Shown here in pieces: positions 55,972 through 64,000 of a DNA stretch of 64,000 nucleotides; position 1 is the stretch's first letter, and each line of letters begins with the position of its first letter. Under the pieces are notes generated by a model that saw only the letters and a list, made by a program, of their open reading frames with translations, searched no databases and was not told where the DNA came from. The DNA is from Thermoactinomycetaceae bacterium (GTDB taxonomy: Bacteria > Bacillota > Bacilli > Thermoactinomycetales > Thermoactinomycetaceae), in contig JANWIG010000026.1 in the NCBI GenBank assembly GCA_025449975.1, positions 35,622-99,621 of the forward strand, given 5' to 3'. The position numbers were made by a program, and so were the translations under genes.

Positions 55972-57628
55972 ACAAGCAATCGAAAAATGCAAGCAAGAAG
56001 TATACCAAGCTGTACTAGCTACAGGTCTTGTTGATGAAGCAAACCTGCCTTCGATTCACTTTGAAGTTCCACGGGATAAATCCCATGGGGATTTGGCGAC
56101 CAATATTGCGATGCAGTTGACAAGAATCGCAAGACGCAATCCCCGCGAGATTGCAGCTAAGATTGTGGAAAAGATCGACCAAAAAAAAGCCGCGATCCGT
56201 AAAATTGAAGTAGCTGGTCCTGGATTTATTAATTTCTTTTTAGATCGTTCGTTTTTAAACCAGATCATTGTAGAGATCGCTTCTGCAGAAAACAACTATG
56301 GACGATCCGATGTTGGCAAAAATCAGGAAGTCAATGTTGAGTTCGTCAGTGCCAATCCTACAGGTTATTTGCATTTGGGACATGCTCGAGGAGCTGCCGT
56401 TGGCTCGGCTTTGTGCAATATTTTATCTTTTGCTGGGTACGATGTAACCCGCGAGTACTATATTAATGATGCGGGCAATCAAATGCGAATGATGGCTTTG
56501 TCCATCGAGGCGCGTTACCTCGAAGCGTTGGGGCAAAAGGTTGAATTTCCAGCGGATGGATACCATGGCTTGGAGATGATTCAAATTGCAGAGGAGCTAG
56601 TCCAAGAAGAAGGAAGAAGACTGTTAGAGCTAGAAAGAGAAGAGCGATTGGCTTATCTGCAGAAAGTCGGTAAAGAAAAACTTTTGACGAAAATCAAAGC
56701 CGATTTAGAGCGTTTTCGTGTTCCATTTGATGTATGGTTTAGTGAAAGTTCACTTTATGACTCTGGAGCAATCAAACAGGTGATTCAAAAGTTAACCGAA
56801 AAAGGCTATACATATGAGCAAGATGGAGCATTGTGGTTGCGGACGACGGAATTTGGAGATGACAAGGACCGCGTCTTAATTAAAAAAGATGGTTCTTATA
56901 CCTATTTCACGCCGGATATTGCTTATCATTATGACAAGATTAGACGTGGATATACATGGCTGATTAACATCTGGGGAGCAGATCACCATGGATATATTCC
57001 AAGGATCAAAGCTGCCTTGGCTGCCTTGGGTTATGATCCTGAGATGTTAAATGTAGTCATTACCCAAATGGTGAAGCTATATCAGGGTGGAGAGCTGGTG
57101 AAAATGTCTAAACGGACGGGAAAAGCGATCACATTGGAAGAGCTGATGGATGAAGTAGGAGTCGATCCCGCACGTTACTTCTTTGCGATGCGGAGTCCGG
57201 ATAGCCATCTCGATTTTGATATGGATTTGGCTGTTTCCAAGTCAAATGAAAACCCTGTTTATTATGTACAATATGCACATGCCCGAATCTGTAGTGTGTT
57301 TCGACAAGCAGAGGAAAAAGGGATCTCTTTAGTGATCGATCCAACGGAATTAATCCCACTCGAGTTAGAGATGGAATACGATCTCCTGCAAAAATTAGCT
57401 GAATTTCCTTCCGAAGTTGCTCAAGCGGCCACTCAATTAGCTCCACACCGTGTGATTCGTTATCTCTACGATTTGGCAACGCAATTCCATAGTTACTACA
57501 ATGCTCATCGAGTGATTACCGATGATCTGGATCTTTCTAAAGCGCGACTCGCTCTACTAGCTGGCGTGCAACAGGTGCTTAAAAACGGTCTCTCTTTGGT
57601 TGGAGTGGAAGCACCTGAACGGATGTAA
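55958..57628 (+). CDS. argS: Arginyl-tRNA synthetase
   Basis: A class I aminoacyl-tRNA synthetase that charges tRNA-Arg. The 556-residue protein shows the N-terminal additional domain, the HIGH motif as GYLHLGHARGAAVG, and KMSKS as VKMSKRTGKAITL; the C-terminal anticodon-binding domain (AHARICSVFRQAEE to FHSYYNAHRVI) is complete. ATG 55958 has AGAGGGGA upstream. In B. subtilis rpoE follows; here a terminator and unrelated genes follow. Confidence 0.97.
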   Translation: MNVFEQAIEKCKQEVYQAVLATGLVDEANLPSIHFEVPRDKSHGDLATNIAMQLTRIARRNPREIAAKIVEKIDQKKAAIRKIEVAGPGFINFFLDRSFLNQIIVEIASAENNYGRSDVGKNQEVNVEFVSANPTGYLHLGHARGAAVGSALCNILSFAGYDVTREYYINDAGNQMRMMALSIEARYLEALGQKVEFPADGYHGLEMIQIAEELVQEEGRRLLELEREERLAYLQKVGKEKLLTKIKADLERFRVPFDVWFSESSLYDSGAIKQVIQKLTEKGYTYEQDGALWLRTTEFGDDKDRVLIKKDGSYTYFTPDIAYHYDKIRRGYTWLINIWGADHHGYIPRIKAALAALGYDPEMLNVVITQMVKLYQGGELVKMSKRTGKAITLEELMDEVGVDPARYFFAMRSPDSHLDFDMDLAVSKSNENPVYYVQYAHARICSVFRQAEEKGISLVIDPTELIPLELEMEYDLLQKLAEFPSEVAQAATQLAPHRVIRYLYDLATQFHSYYNAHRVITDDLDLSKARLALLAGVQQVLKNGLSLVGVEAPERM

Positions 57629-57932
57629 GATCAAAAAAAAACGGATCATTCAGCCTTCTGAAACCGAGGTCTTCTCGGTTTTTTTTTTGTAGACTTGTTT
57701 TATTCTGAGCAAAATGAAAATGTAGTTTGTTATTAATAATAAGTGGATAGATATATAAGAAGCCATCGATTATGGATTGCCTCGACCCGCTTGGTCCATC
57801 CCCAAAAACGCAAATCAAGTTGACCACAATCACGGTCTAGAAGAAATATTCTTGTAGAGTTAGCAGGTAGGCACATACCTTTCTCGAAATCTTTAAATGA
57901 TCTTATAAAAAGCGGGGTGGAATTATACCAGG
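57629..57932 (+). other. argS to wall-hydrolase spacer
   Basis: A 304-bp spacer with the argS terminator at its start. The remainder is A/T-rich and should hold the promoter of the hydrolase gene, but no clear -35/-10 pair stands out. Confidence 0.5.
57661..57690 (+). terminator. Terminator after argS
   Basis: AAACCGAG, a short loop and CTCGGTTT, followed by a run of more than eight T. Confidence 0.93.
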
Positions 57933-59486
57933 ATGAAAAGGATAGGTCGAAATCGAAAGAAATATCCCGTTTTCTTATTTGGAGGACTTGGCTTTTTTCT
58001 TTTATTTATGATTGTTTTTGTTCCCTTGATTATTACCATGTTTGTCATTCTAACCATTCAATCAAATCAAAATGCTAATCTCTATTCCATTCCGACATAT
58101 GGATATCAAGATGCTATTCCTGCCCCACTCAAAGAAGTTTATCAAGAAGTGGGAAAAGAGTATGATATTCCATGGAATGTGTTGGCAGCAGTACATAGGA
58201 TGGAGCCTCAGTATGTAGAGCTAGTGAAGGAATTGTATCCCGATGATGTGCCGTATGCAGCCGTCTTTCATGCGGCAGGAGCCAAACATGGGGTCGATCC
58301 TGCGCTACTTAAAGCGATCGCTAAGCAAGAGAGCAACTTTAATCCCAAAGTTCTCTCACATGCTGGAGCAAGAGGCATTATGCAGTTGATGCCGGCAAAC
58401 TGTCGTGAAGCAGGATTAGATCCGAATGGCGATTGTTGGGATCCAGTCAAAAACATTTATGCTGGGGCGGAAGAGATCGCAAGGTATTTAAAAAAATATC
58501 AAGGAAATCTCATTTATGCGCTAGCTGCATATAATGCAGGACCAGCTCGTGTATCGGGAACGGAGTCCAATCCTAGACCGCCATCTGTGCCCAATATTGC
58601 TGAAACGCAAAATTATGTCCAGAAAGTTCCTATGTATTATGAACAGTTTAAGCAAGGGATTGGCGGTGGAAAAGTGGATTCGGACAAATTAAATCAAATG
58701 AAAGAAAAAGTGGTTTCCATCGCTCGTTCTCTAGATGATAAACGGAAAGTGCATGCTGCCTCTGAAAAAGGAGGAAGCTTAACTGGCTGTATGGCGAGTT
58801 TAAAAAAGAAGGAGATACAAGAAGTAAAAGAAGGAAGAGCGGGAAATTATGGGGCATTGAGTTGTGCAATGGCTGATTACTTCTCACAATCTTGGAAAAA
58901 AGTCTCTGAAGTAGAGGCGCAAGCTCAGCTTTACTTAGGTCCGGTGATGATTACGGGATCAGGAAAGCCGATTTCATACAATGGCAGAATGGTTTGGCCT
59001 GTACAAGTTGGAGGAGGCGTTCATAAACAAGGAGGATGTGTCTCTTCTCCGTATGGACAATTCCGGGGTACTTACTATCATCAAGGCGTTGATATTTCTG
59101 CACCCATGGGAACTCCGGTATTTGCTGCAGAGGCAGGGAGAGTCTATCTATCCAAAGCAGATCCGATTTCACCGTCAGATCCGATTGGTTTCGGGTGGTA
59201 TATCGGAATTGATCATGGCAATGGTTTAACGACATGGTATGGTCATATACCGAGAAAATCCGTCTTAGTAAAAGTGGGAGATGTGGTTAAAAAAGGACAA
59301 AAAATTGCAGAAGTTGGGCGAAATGGAATGACTGTCACCCAAGCGCACCTTCACTTTGAAGTACACATGGACAATGATCGTGTCCGGCTCGATACAACTC
59401 CTTTTATCGGAAAAGGAGTCGAGTGTAATCGTAGTCAATTTGATGCGAGCTATTATAGTCACCCGATATATGGTGTAAATGAGTAG
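57933..59486 (+). CDS. Membrane-anchored two-domain wall hydrolase (SLT plus M23)
   Basis: A 517-residue protein with one N-terminal transmembrane helix (about 13-42), a lysozyme-like lytic transglycosylase domain (AIAKQESNFNP with E133, then GARGIMQLMP and ALAAYNAGP) and an M23 endopeptidase domain with zinc ligands H383 and D387 (YHQGVDISAP), H437 (TTWYGH) and H471/H473 (AHLHFEVH). A partial, degenerate repeat of the SLT start (IPWNVLAAVHRMEP) precedes the first domain. The architecture is like CwlT and VirB1-type hydrolases of conjugative elements. A small partner gene follows 20 bases on. No other transfer gene is present in the window. Confidence 0.9.
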   Translation: MKRIGRNRKKYPVFLFGGLGFFLLFMIVFVPLIITMFVILTIQSNQNANLYSIPTYGYQDAIPAPLKEVYQEVGKEYDIPWNVLAAVHRMEPQYVELVKELYPDDVPYAAVFHAAGAKHGVDPALLKAIAKQESNFNPKVLSHAGARGIMQLMPANCREAGLDPNGDCWDPVKNIYAGAEEIARYLKKYQGNLIYALAAYNAGPARVSGTESNPRPPSVPNIAETQNYVQKVPMYYEQFKQGIGGGKVDSDKLNQMKEKVVSIARSLDDKRKVHAASEKGGSLTGCMASLKKKEIQEVKEGRAGNYGALSCAMADYFSQSWKKVSEVEAQAQLYLGPVMITGSGKPISYNGRMVWPVQVGGGVHKQGGCVSSPYGQFRGTYYHQGVDISAPMGTPVFAAEAGRVYLSKADPISPSDPIGFGWYIGIDHGNGLTTWYGHIPRKSVLVKVGDVVKKGQKIAEVGRNGMTVTQAHLHFEVHMDNDRVRLDTTPFIGKGVECNRSQFDASYYSHPIYGVNE

Positions 59487-59506
59487 AAAGGGCGGTGCGT
59501 CTTTGC

Positions 59507-60055
59507 GTGAAAAAACGAATCCTGATTGTATTCGTGGTGATCGCTATGGTAGCTCTTTGGATCTGGTATAAAAGTAGTGATACAGAGACAACGGACTCTC
59601 AAGCCCAAAAGCAATCGCCGGGCCCCGTTGCAGAGATTCAAGTCTCTTCACAAGAGATAAGCCAGTTGGAAGAGAAGTCAAAAGCGTTCGCAATGACTTA
59701 TTTTTCTTATGATGAAAACTATCCGAAATATTACCTCGAGAAGTCTTCCTCTTACCTCCATTCGCAATTTCCCGACTCATTTGGGGAAGAAATGCAGAAA
59801 AAGAATGAGCCAAATAAGTTGGGGATCAAGACCATTGAACAAACACCAAAAAAGGTGGAGATATTACAAAGCTACATAGAGGGAATCCATGTCTGTGTGT
59901 TTGTAGATCTCTCGTTTGAGGAGACTTTGCAGTATCAAGATGGGAAAACCGAGAAAGTAGAAGAAAGTTATAATCGTTTAATTGTCTGGGAAAAAGAAGC
60001 AAATCAATGGAAGGTAAGAAGAATTGAAAGCGAAGCTTATATGGAACCCGATTAA
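59507..60055 (+). CDS. Small membrane protein, TcpC/VirB8-like (NTF2 fold) candidate
   Basis: A 182-residue protein with one N-terminal membrane helix (ILIVFVVIAMVALWIWY) followed by an outside domain (AFAMTYFSYDENYPKYYLEK to YNRLIVWEKEANQWKVRRIES). The pattern resembles the NTF2-like domain of TcpC/Orf13-type conjugation proteins, which partner CwlT-like hydrolases. GTG 59507 is favoured with GGCGGTG upstream; GTG 59495 is an alternative. It is probably co-transcribed with the hydrolase. Assignment is by pattern and context. Confidence 0.65.
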   Translation: MKKRILIVFVVIAMVALWIWYKSSDTETTDSQAQKQSPGPVAEIQVSSQEISQLEEKSKAFAMTYFSYDENYPKYYLEKSSSYLHSQFPDSFGEEMQKKNEPNKLGIKTIEQTPKKVEILQSYIEGIHVCVFVDLSFEETLQYQDGKTEKVEESYNRLIVWEKEANQWKVRRIESEAYMEPD

Positions 60056-60065
60056 ATAAAGAAAG

Positions 60066-60097
60066 GAGAAGCACAGGCTTTTCCACCTGTGCTTCTC
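60066..60097 (+). terminator. Hairpin after the hydrolase pair
   Basis: GAGAAGCACAGG pairs perfectly with CCTGTGCTTCTC over 12 bases with an eight-base loop. No T run follows on the plus strand, so it is a less sure terminator. Confidence 0.5.
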
Positions 60098-60146
60098 AAT
60101 AAAAAATGGCATCCCTTAATTAATTTTTATTTAGAGATAAGTATTA

Positions 60147-60164
60147 TGAATGATTATTCATTCA
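60147..60164. promoter_or_regulatory. FadR operator upstream of fadF
   Basis: TGAATGATTATTCATTCA matches the B. subtilis FadR (YsiA) operator consensus along its full length. It lies 76 bp before fadF; TAAAAT at 60173-60178 may be the -10, so the operator would overlap the promoter. Release by long-chain acyl-CoA is known for FadR. Confidence 0.88.
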
Positions 60165-60239
60165 TTAAATGTTAAAATAGAATTAGCCGATTGATTTTTG
60201 ATTATCTTCTAGTAAGAAATGTGAGGGGAGATCAAGAGA

Positions 60240-62282
60240 ATGAACACATTACAGATTGTTAATTTACTCGCTTTCATCATCGTCGCTGCCTATGCCTGCT
60301 ATTTGTTTGGGTATCTGATTTATAGTAGGTATTGTTATGTTCGACTTGGAAAGCCTGTTCAATTCAAAATCGATTGGAAAGAGCAGCTTAATGACATTTT
60401 AGTATACGTGTTTGTTCAAAAAAAGCTGTTAAAAGATATGAAAAGTGGCATTATGCACATCATTATGTTTTACGGATTTCTGATGATTCAGCTTGGGGCG
60501 ATTGACCTATTTATCAAAGGGATCATCGGTCCTTCCTCTGACCAACCAGGTCCAGTGTATGCAACATTTCTGTTTTTACAAGAAATTACTGTCTTTCTGG
60601 TATTGATCGCTACCGTTTACGCTTTTTATCGGCGTTACATTGAAAAGCTGCCAAGACTAAAGCGTGGTCTTAAATCGGGTCTTGTTCTCATTTTCCTCAT
60701 GTCCTTACTGATCTCTATTTTGTTTTCAGCCGCTTTTGAAAATGTCGGCTGGCATGGTGGTAGCTTTGCTTGGTATATGCCTGTATCTTCATTGATCGCA
60801 GTACCTTTGGGATTGATCGAGTCCTCAGTCGGACAAGTACTCTTTTATATCTTTTGGTGGATTCATGCCTTAGTGCTGTTCTCTTTTATGGTTTATGTTC
60901 CTCAATCGAAGCACTTTCACCTCATTGGCGCTCCGGTGAATGTTTTTTTAAAGAAAAAGAAAGCGCCGTCAAAGCTGGATCTGATTGATTTTGAAGATGA
61001 GAACGTTGAGGAATATGGAGTAGGAAAAATTGAAGACTTTGATCAAAAACAACTGATCGATCTTTATGCTTGTGTGGAGTGTGGACGATGTACCAGCATG
61101 TGTCCAGCTGCGGGAACGGGGAAAATGTTGTCCCCGATGGATTTGATTGTGAAGATGCGGGATCATCTTACATCCAAAGGAGCGGCAATCACTTCGAAAG
61201 CGCCATGGGCACCTCAGTTTATGTTTGCTGGAGCCAATCAGGCAGCCTTGCAGAGCGGAACAGAAGCTGTTCAGCTAATCGGTGATGTGATTACTGAGCA
61301 GGAAATTTGGGCCTGTACTACCTGTCGTAACTGTGAGGACCAGTGTCCCGTTATGAACGAGCACGTCGATAAAATCGTTGATATGCGCCGTTATCTCGTC
61401 ATGACCCAGGGTAAGATGAGCGCGGAAATCACCAGAACATTTAATAACATTGAACGACAAGGGAATCCATGGGGAATCAGCCGGAAAGATCGGGATAAAT
61501 GGAGCAAAGGAGCCGATCCCAAAATACCAACAGTCAAGGAAGAGAAAGATTTTGAGTATCTCTTCTTTGTCGGTTCAATGGGCTCGTATGATAAACGGAG
61601 TCAAAAGGTAGCACGTGCTTTGGCCAAAGTGTTACATCATGCAGGTGTGAAATTTGCGATCTTGGGTAAGAAAGAAAAAAATTCCGGAGATACAGCACGC
61701 CGCTTAGGAAACGAGTTCTTATTTCAACAATTGGCAATGGATAATATCGCCTTGTTTGAAAAGAACAAAGTGAAGAAGATTATTACGATTGATCCACATG
61801 CTTACAATTTATTTAAGAATGAGTATCCCGATCTTGGACTGGAAGCGAAAGTTTACCATCATACGGAAGTACTAGCTAAATTGATCAAAAAAGGAAAGAT
61901 TAAACCGACGAAAAAGGTAGAAGAACGGGTTACATTCCACGATTCTTGTTATTTAGGACGTTACAACGATATTTATGATGCACCGCGTTATATCTTAAAA
62001 AGTATTCCAGGGCTTGAACTAGTGGAGATGAGACGTACTCGTGAGGATGGCATGTGTTGTGGAGCGGGTGGCGGACTCATGTGGTTAGAAGAAACCGAAG
62101 GAGTTCGGGTTAATGTAGCGCGAACAGAGCAAGCATTGGAAGTGAATCCGACAGCGATTGGAAGTGCTTGTCCATATTGTTTAACGATGCTATCCGATGG
62201 AACCAAAGCAAAAGAAGTCGATGAGAAAGTCAAAACATTGGATGTAGTAGAGATCTTGGCGATGTCGATTGATTTCGATTGA
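60240..62282 (+). CDS. fadF: FadF, membrane iron-sulfur oxidoreductase
   Basis: FadF (YwjF) is thought to pass electrons from acyl-CoA dehydrogenases or electron-transfer flavoprotein to the quinone pool in fatty-acid beta-oxidation. The 680-residue protein has about five to six membrane helices (1-225), two 4Fe-4S motifs (CVECGRCTSMCPA and CTTCRNCEDQCPV) and a C-terminal heterodisulfide-reductase-like part with HDSCYLGRYN and MCCGAGGGLMW. It aligns with B. subtilis FadF from end to end. ATG 60240 has AGGGGAGAT upstream. It is probably controlled by FadR at the site before it. Confidence 0.94.
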   Translation: MNTLQIVNLLAFIIVAAYACYLFGYLIYSRYCYVRLGKPVQFKIDWKEQLNDILVYVFVQKKLLKDMKSGIMHIIMFYGFLMIQLGAIDLFIKGIIGPSSDQPGPVYATFLFLQEITVFLVLIATVYAFYRRYIEKLPRLKRGLKSGLVLIFLMSLLISILFSAAFENVGWHGGSFAWYMPVSSLIAVPLGLIESSVGQVLFYIFWWIHALVLFSFMVYVPQSKHFHLIGAPVNVFLKKKKAPSKLDLIDFEDENVEEYGVGKIEDFDQKQLIDLYACVECGRCTSMCPAAGTGKMLSPMDLIVKMRDHLTSKGAAITSKAPWAPQFMFAGANQAALQSGTEAVQLIGDVITEQEIWACTTCRNCEDQCPVMNEHVDKIVDMRRYLVMTQGKMSAEITRTFNNIERQGNPWGISRKDRDKWSKGADPKIPTVKEEKDFEYLFFVGSMGSYDKRSQKVARALAKVLHHAGVKFAILGKKEKNSGDTARRLGNEFLFQQLAMDNIALFEKNKVKKIITIDPHAYNLFKNEYPDLGLEAKVYHHTEVLAKLIKKGKIKPTKKVEERVTFHDSCYLGRYNDIYDAPRYILKSIPGLELVEMRRTREDGMCCGAGGGLMWLEETEGVRVNVARTEQALEVNPTAIGSACPYCLTMLSDGTKAKEVDEKVKTLDVVEILAMSIDFD

Positions 62283-62334
62283 GATTTGCCGATCTCCTTT
62301 TCAATGAAACGAGAAGCTTGCTATAGAAATAAGT

Positions 62335-62366
62335 AAAGCCCCTAGACTGGGAAAGCTAGGGGCTTT
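62335..62366. terminator. Bidirectional terminator between fadF and the TVP38 gene
   Basis: AAAGCCCCTAG pairs with CTAGGGGCTTT; both strands have a T-containing flank and the genes are convergent. Confidence 0.85.
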
Positions 62367-62380
62367 GTTGACAGCGATGT

Positions 62381-63106
62381 TCAAAAACGATTGGGTTTTT
62401 TTGATAAAATCCATGCTTCCAACCGATTGCGAAAGAAAAAGGCGATTCCTAAGAGAATGAGTATCCCCGTACCGATGCTAAGCCAAAGCAGGAATGACCC
62501 TTGAAGCAAACCATTTGTGATTAAGATGGTGACGAGCATGGAAGGGATCCGACCGATCAGAACCAATAAAGTAAAACGACGCAAAGAAATTTTGGATAAT
62601 CCCGCCAACGCACAAACGGCATCATCTGGAAGATAAGGAAGTAAGAAAATCACAAATAAAAGGAGACCGTTTTTATCAAATAAGCCCATATATTTGTCAA
62701 ACAGCTTTTGCCCTACGAACTTGATGACCAGTGGTCGTCCCCAATGTCGGCCTAATAAGAAAACAATCACGGAACCGACAAGAGAGCCAACTAAACTTAA
62801 AAAGAGACCAGGTATGGTACCAAAAATATATCCACCCGCAACGACTACTGCTCCACCTGGAATCGGAGCCAAGACGACTTGAATGATTTGTAGGATGAAA
62901 AAGATCACTGGGGCCCAAAATCCAAAGCTTAAAATAAACTCTCGTAAACTCTCGACAGAATGAAATAACTCTTTAAGGGAGAGAAAGAAGTGAATCAGTT
63001 GTTGCCAAGCGGCGGGCCAGAAAGTTTGTTGCAAAAGAATCAGAAAAACAATGAACAAAATCGCTCCGATCAATCCGTACATATATGGTTTCACTTTACT
63101 TTTCAA
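62381..63106 (-). CDS. TVP38/TMEM64 family (DedA-like) membrane protein
   Basis: A 241-residue polytopic membrane protein with five to six helices. The family core is seen as PVIFFILQIIQVVLAPIPGGAVVVAGGYIFG and RHWGRPLVIKFVG, then LPYLPDDAVCALAGLSKISLRRF. The family includes phospholipid scramblase- or transport-like proteins; the substrate here is not known. TTG 63106 is favoured over GTG 63118 because AGAGGTGG lies eight bases before it. Confidence 0.87.
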   Translation of the reverse strand: MKSKVKPYMYGLIGAILFIVFLILLQQTFWPAAWQQLIHFFLSLKELFHSVESLREFILSFGFWAPVIFFILQIIQVVLAPIPGGAVVVAGGYIFGTIPGLFLSLVGSLVGSVIVFLLGRHWGRPLVIKFVGQKLFDKYMGLFDKNGLLLFVIFLLPYLPDDAVCALAGLSKISLRRFTLLVLIGRIPSMLVTILITNGLLQGSFLLWLSIGTGILILLGIAFFFRNRLEAWILSKKPNRF

Positions 63107-63243
63107 AGAACCGACCACCTCTATTTTGCAGATTTGTTTGAGCGATATGGGCTGTCTTTTTTTGTCTTTATATTTAAATGGATATTTTTATATCTAATAG
63201 GGAAATAAATGAAAAGACTAGGTAGTCTTTCTTTGAAAAGTGT

Positions 63244-63795
63244 CTAATTCCCACTGCGAAACTCCGTTTGTAAAGAATAGCCGGGATTAAGTGTTTTATA
63301 GGAAATCCAGCCGTATTTGGAGTTGTAATTTACGTAGCACCAGATCCGATAAGTATCTGCTTCAACCGAAGTGCTTTGCACGTAGAGGGATGTACCTGCT
63401 GGTACTTCTCCTAAATGGCTATAACCAATACCAGGACCACTTCGCAGATAAGCATTCATTTTTACTGTGTGAAGTGTATTTGTGATGAAGTTGGCGGTTT
63501 CCTGTGCTTGGATCAATGTTCGATCAAAAGTTGAGCCGTTCGGAGTATAAGGAGTTGTAGGCACGCTTGGTGGAACTTGGTTGTTGTTTGGAATTTGTTC
63601 AATATTTTGACTTTGCTGATCTGTCCCTGTGTCGTTTGCTTCTTCAGAATCTGTCGTTTCTGGTGGATCCTTTTGGATAACTTGGATCTTTTCAACCTCT
63701 TGTTCATTTGTACTGTTTGTATTTACGACAATATGATTGCAACCAACCAAGATCGTTACCAAAATAATCATCAAAAAGCTTAATCTTCTATCCAT
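63244..63795 (-). CDS. SH3b-domain lipoprotein
   Basis: A 183-residue secreted lipoprotein. The signal peptide ends in the lipobox ILVGC (Cys19). A low-complexity Thr/Asp/Asn/Pro-rich linker (about 25-95) leads to a bacterial SH3 domain (MNAYLRSGPGIGYSHLGEVPAGTSLYV to YGWISYKTLNPG), which usually binds cell wall. ATG 63795 has GGGGG upstream. It seems to be a single gene. Confidence 0.85.
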   Translation of the reverse strand: MDRRLSFLMIILVTILVGCNHIVVNTNSTNEQEVEKIQVIQKDPPETTDSEEANDTGTDQQSQNIEQIPNNNQVPPSVPTTPYTPNGSTFDRTLIQAQETANFITNTLHTVKMNAYLRSGPGIGYSHLGEVPAGTSLYVQSTSVEADTYRIWCYVNYNSKYGWISYKTLNPGYSLQTEFRSGN

Positions 63796-64000
63796 GTGCT
63801 CAACCCCCGTCCCTCTCCTATTATACCGCTAAATCGAATAATCAATTGTGAAGAAATTATGTTGGAAGATTTAGAGGTGGATAATAAAAAAAGATTGGTG
63901 TTTAAAGTTAAAAAATACCTAAAATTGAACCCCTTCATCAAGCAGCATAATATACTTTATCAGTATTTTTTTTGGTGTTAAAATAAAAGTATGATTAAAA
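63796..64000. other. Right-end stretch without a supported gene
   Basis: About 205 A/T-rich bases. A 61-codon plus-strand frame lacks an SD and family resemblance. Confidence 0.5.

Noticed and set aside
63796..63981. 61-codon plus-strand frame at the right end
   Set aside because: Lacks an SD and runs through A/T-rich sequence.

Overview
The window is about 64 kb of a low- to mid-GC, spore-forming Firmicute chromosome around the replication origin. Evidence is the Bacillales origin gene order (rnpA-rpmH, dnaA-dnaN-yaaA-recF-remB-gyrB), a canonical dnaA-dnaN oriC, canonical parS, Noc/Soj/Spo0J, WalRK, YyaC, YheC/D-type coat protein and a FadR operator. Heavy TTG and GTG start use and the gene content would fit Thermoactinomycetaceae or a relative, but that family assignment is inference.

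Layout. 1-6600 (minus strand, leftward arm): gyrB (cut by the window edge), remB, recF, yaaA, dnaN, oriC, dnaA and a dense DnaA-box cluster. 6600-13470 (plus): rpmH, rnpA, yidD, yidC, jag, mnmE, mnmG, rsmG. 13569-17653 (minus): an unfamiliar 871-residue Rossmann-plus-repeat protein and a ParM-type actin-like protein. 17867-22664: a perfect parS, noc, soj and spo0J. Here soj is split inside its Walker A motif by a 1.88-kb group II intron whose reverse transcriptase has lost its catalytic aspartates. 22832-34207: yyaC, DUF951, ychF, rpsF-ssb-rpsR, a MazG-like gene, yybS, gdpP, rplI, dnaC and purA. 34335-37834 (minus): an MFS transporter, an asparaginase homologue, rlmH and a CxxH/CxxC protein. 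38003-39391 (plus): a small actin-like/adaptor pair resembling AlfA/AlfB, with palindromic operator or centromere sites. 39509-46328 (minus): htrC, walJ, walI, walH, walK and walR, facing the replication fork. 46519-57628: YheC/D-type protein, an unknown protein, a GGDEF/histidine-kinase hybrid, ywhD, a class A PBP, speE, speB, ywiB and argS. 57933-63795: a CwlT-like wall hydrolase with a small membrane partner, fadF behind a FadR operator, a TVP38-family protein and an SH3b lipoprotein.

How the genes work together. Most of the window is replication, segregation, translation and envelope housekeeping. Segregation is unusually rich: the ParABS set (with an intron-interrupted ParA) is accompanied by two different chromosomal actin-like genes, one beside parS and one with its own apparent adaptor and DNA sites. 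The most notable items are the intron in the soj P-loop with a degenerate maturase, the AlfA/AlfB-like cassette, the large repeat protein next to the actin gene, and a hairpin that appears to bring a distant Shine-Dalgarno sequence next to the noc start codon.
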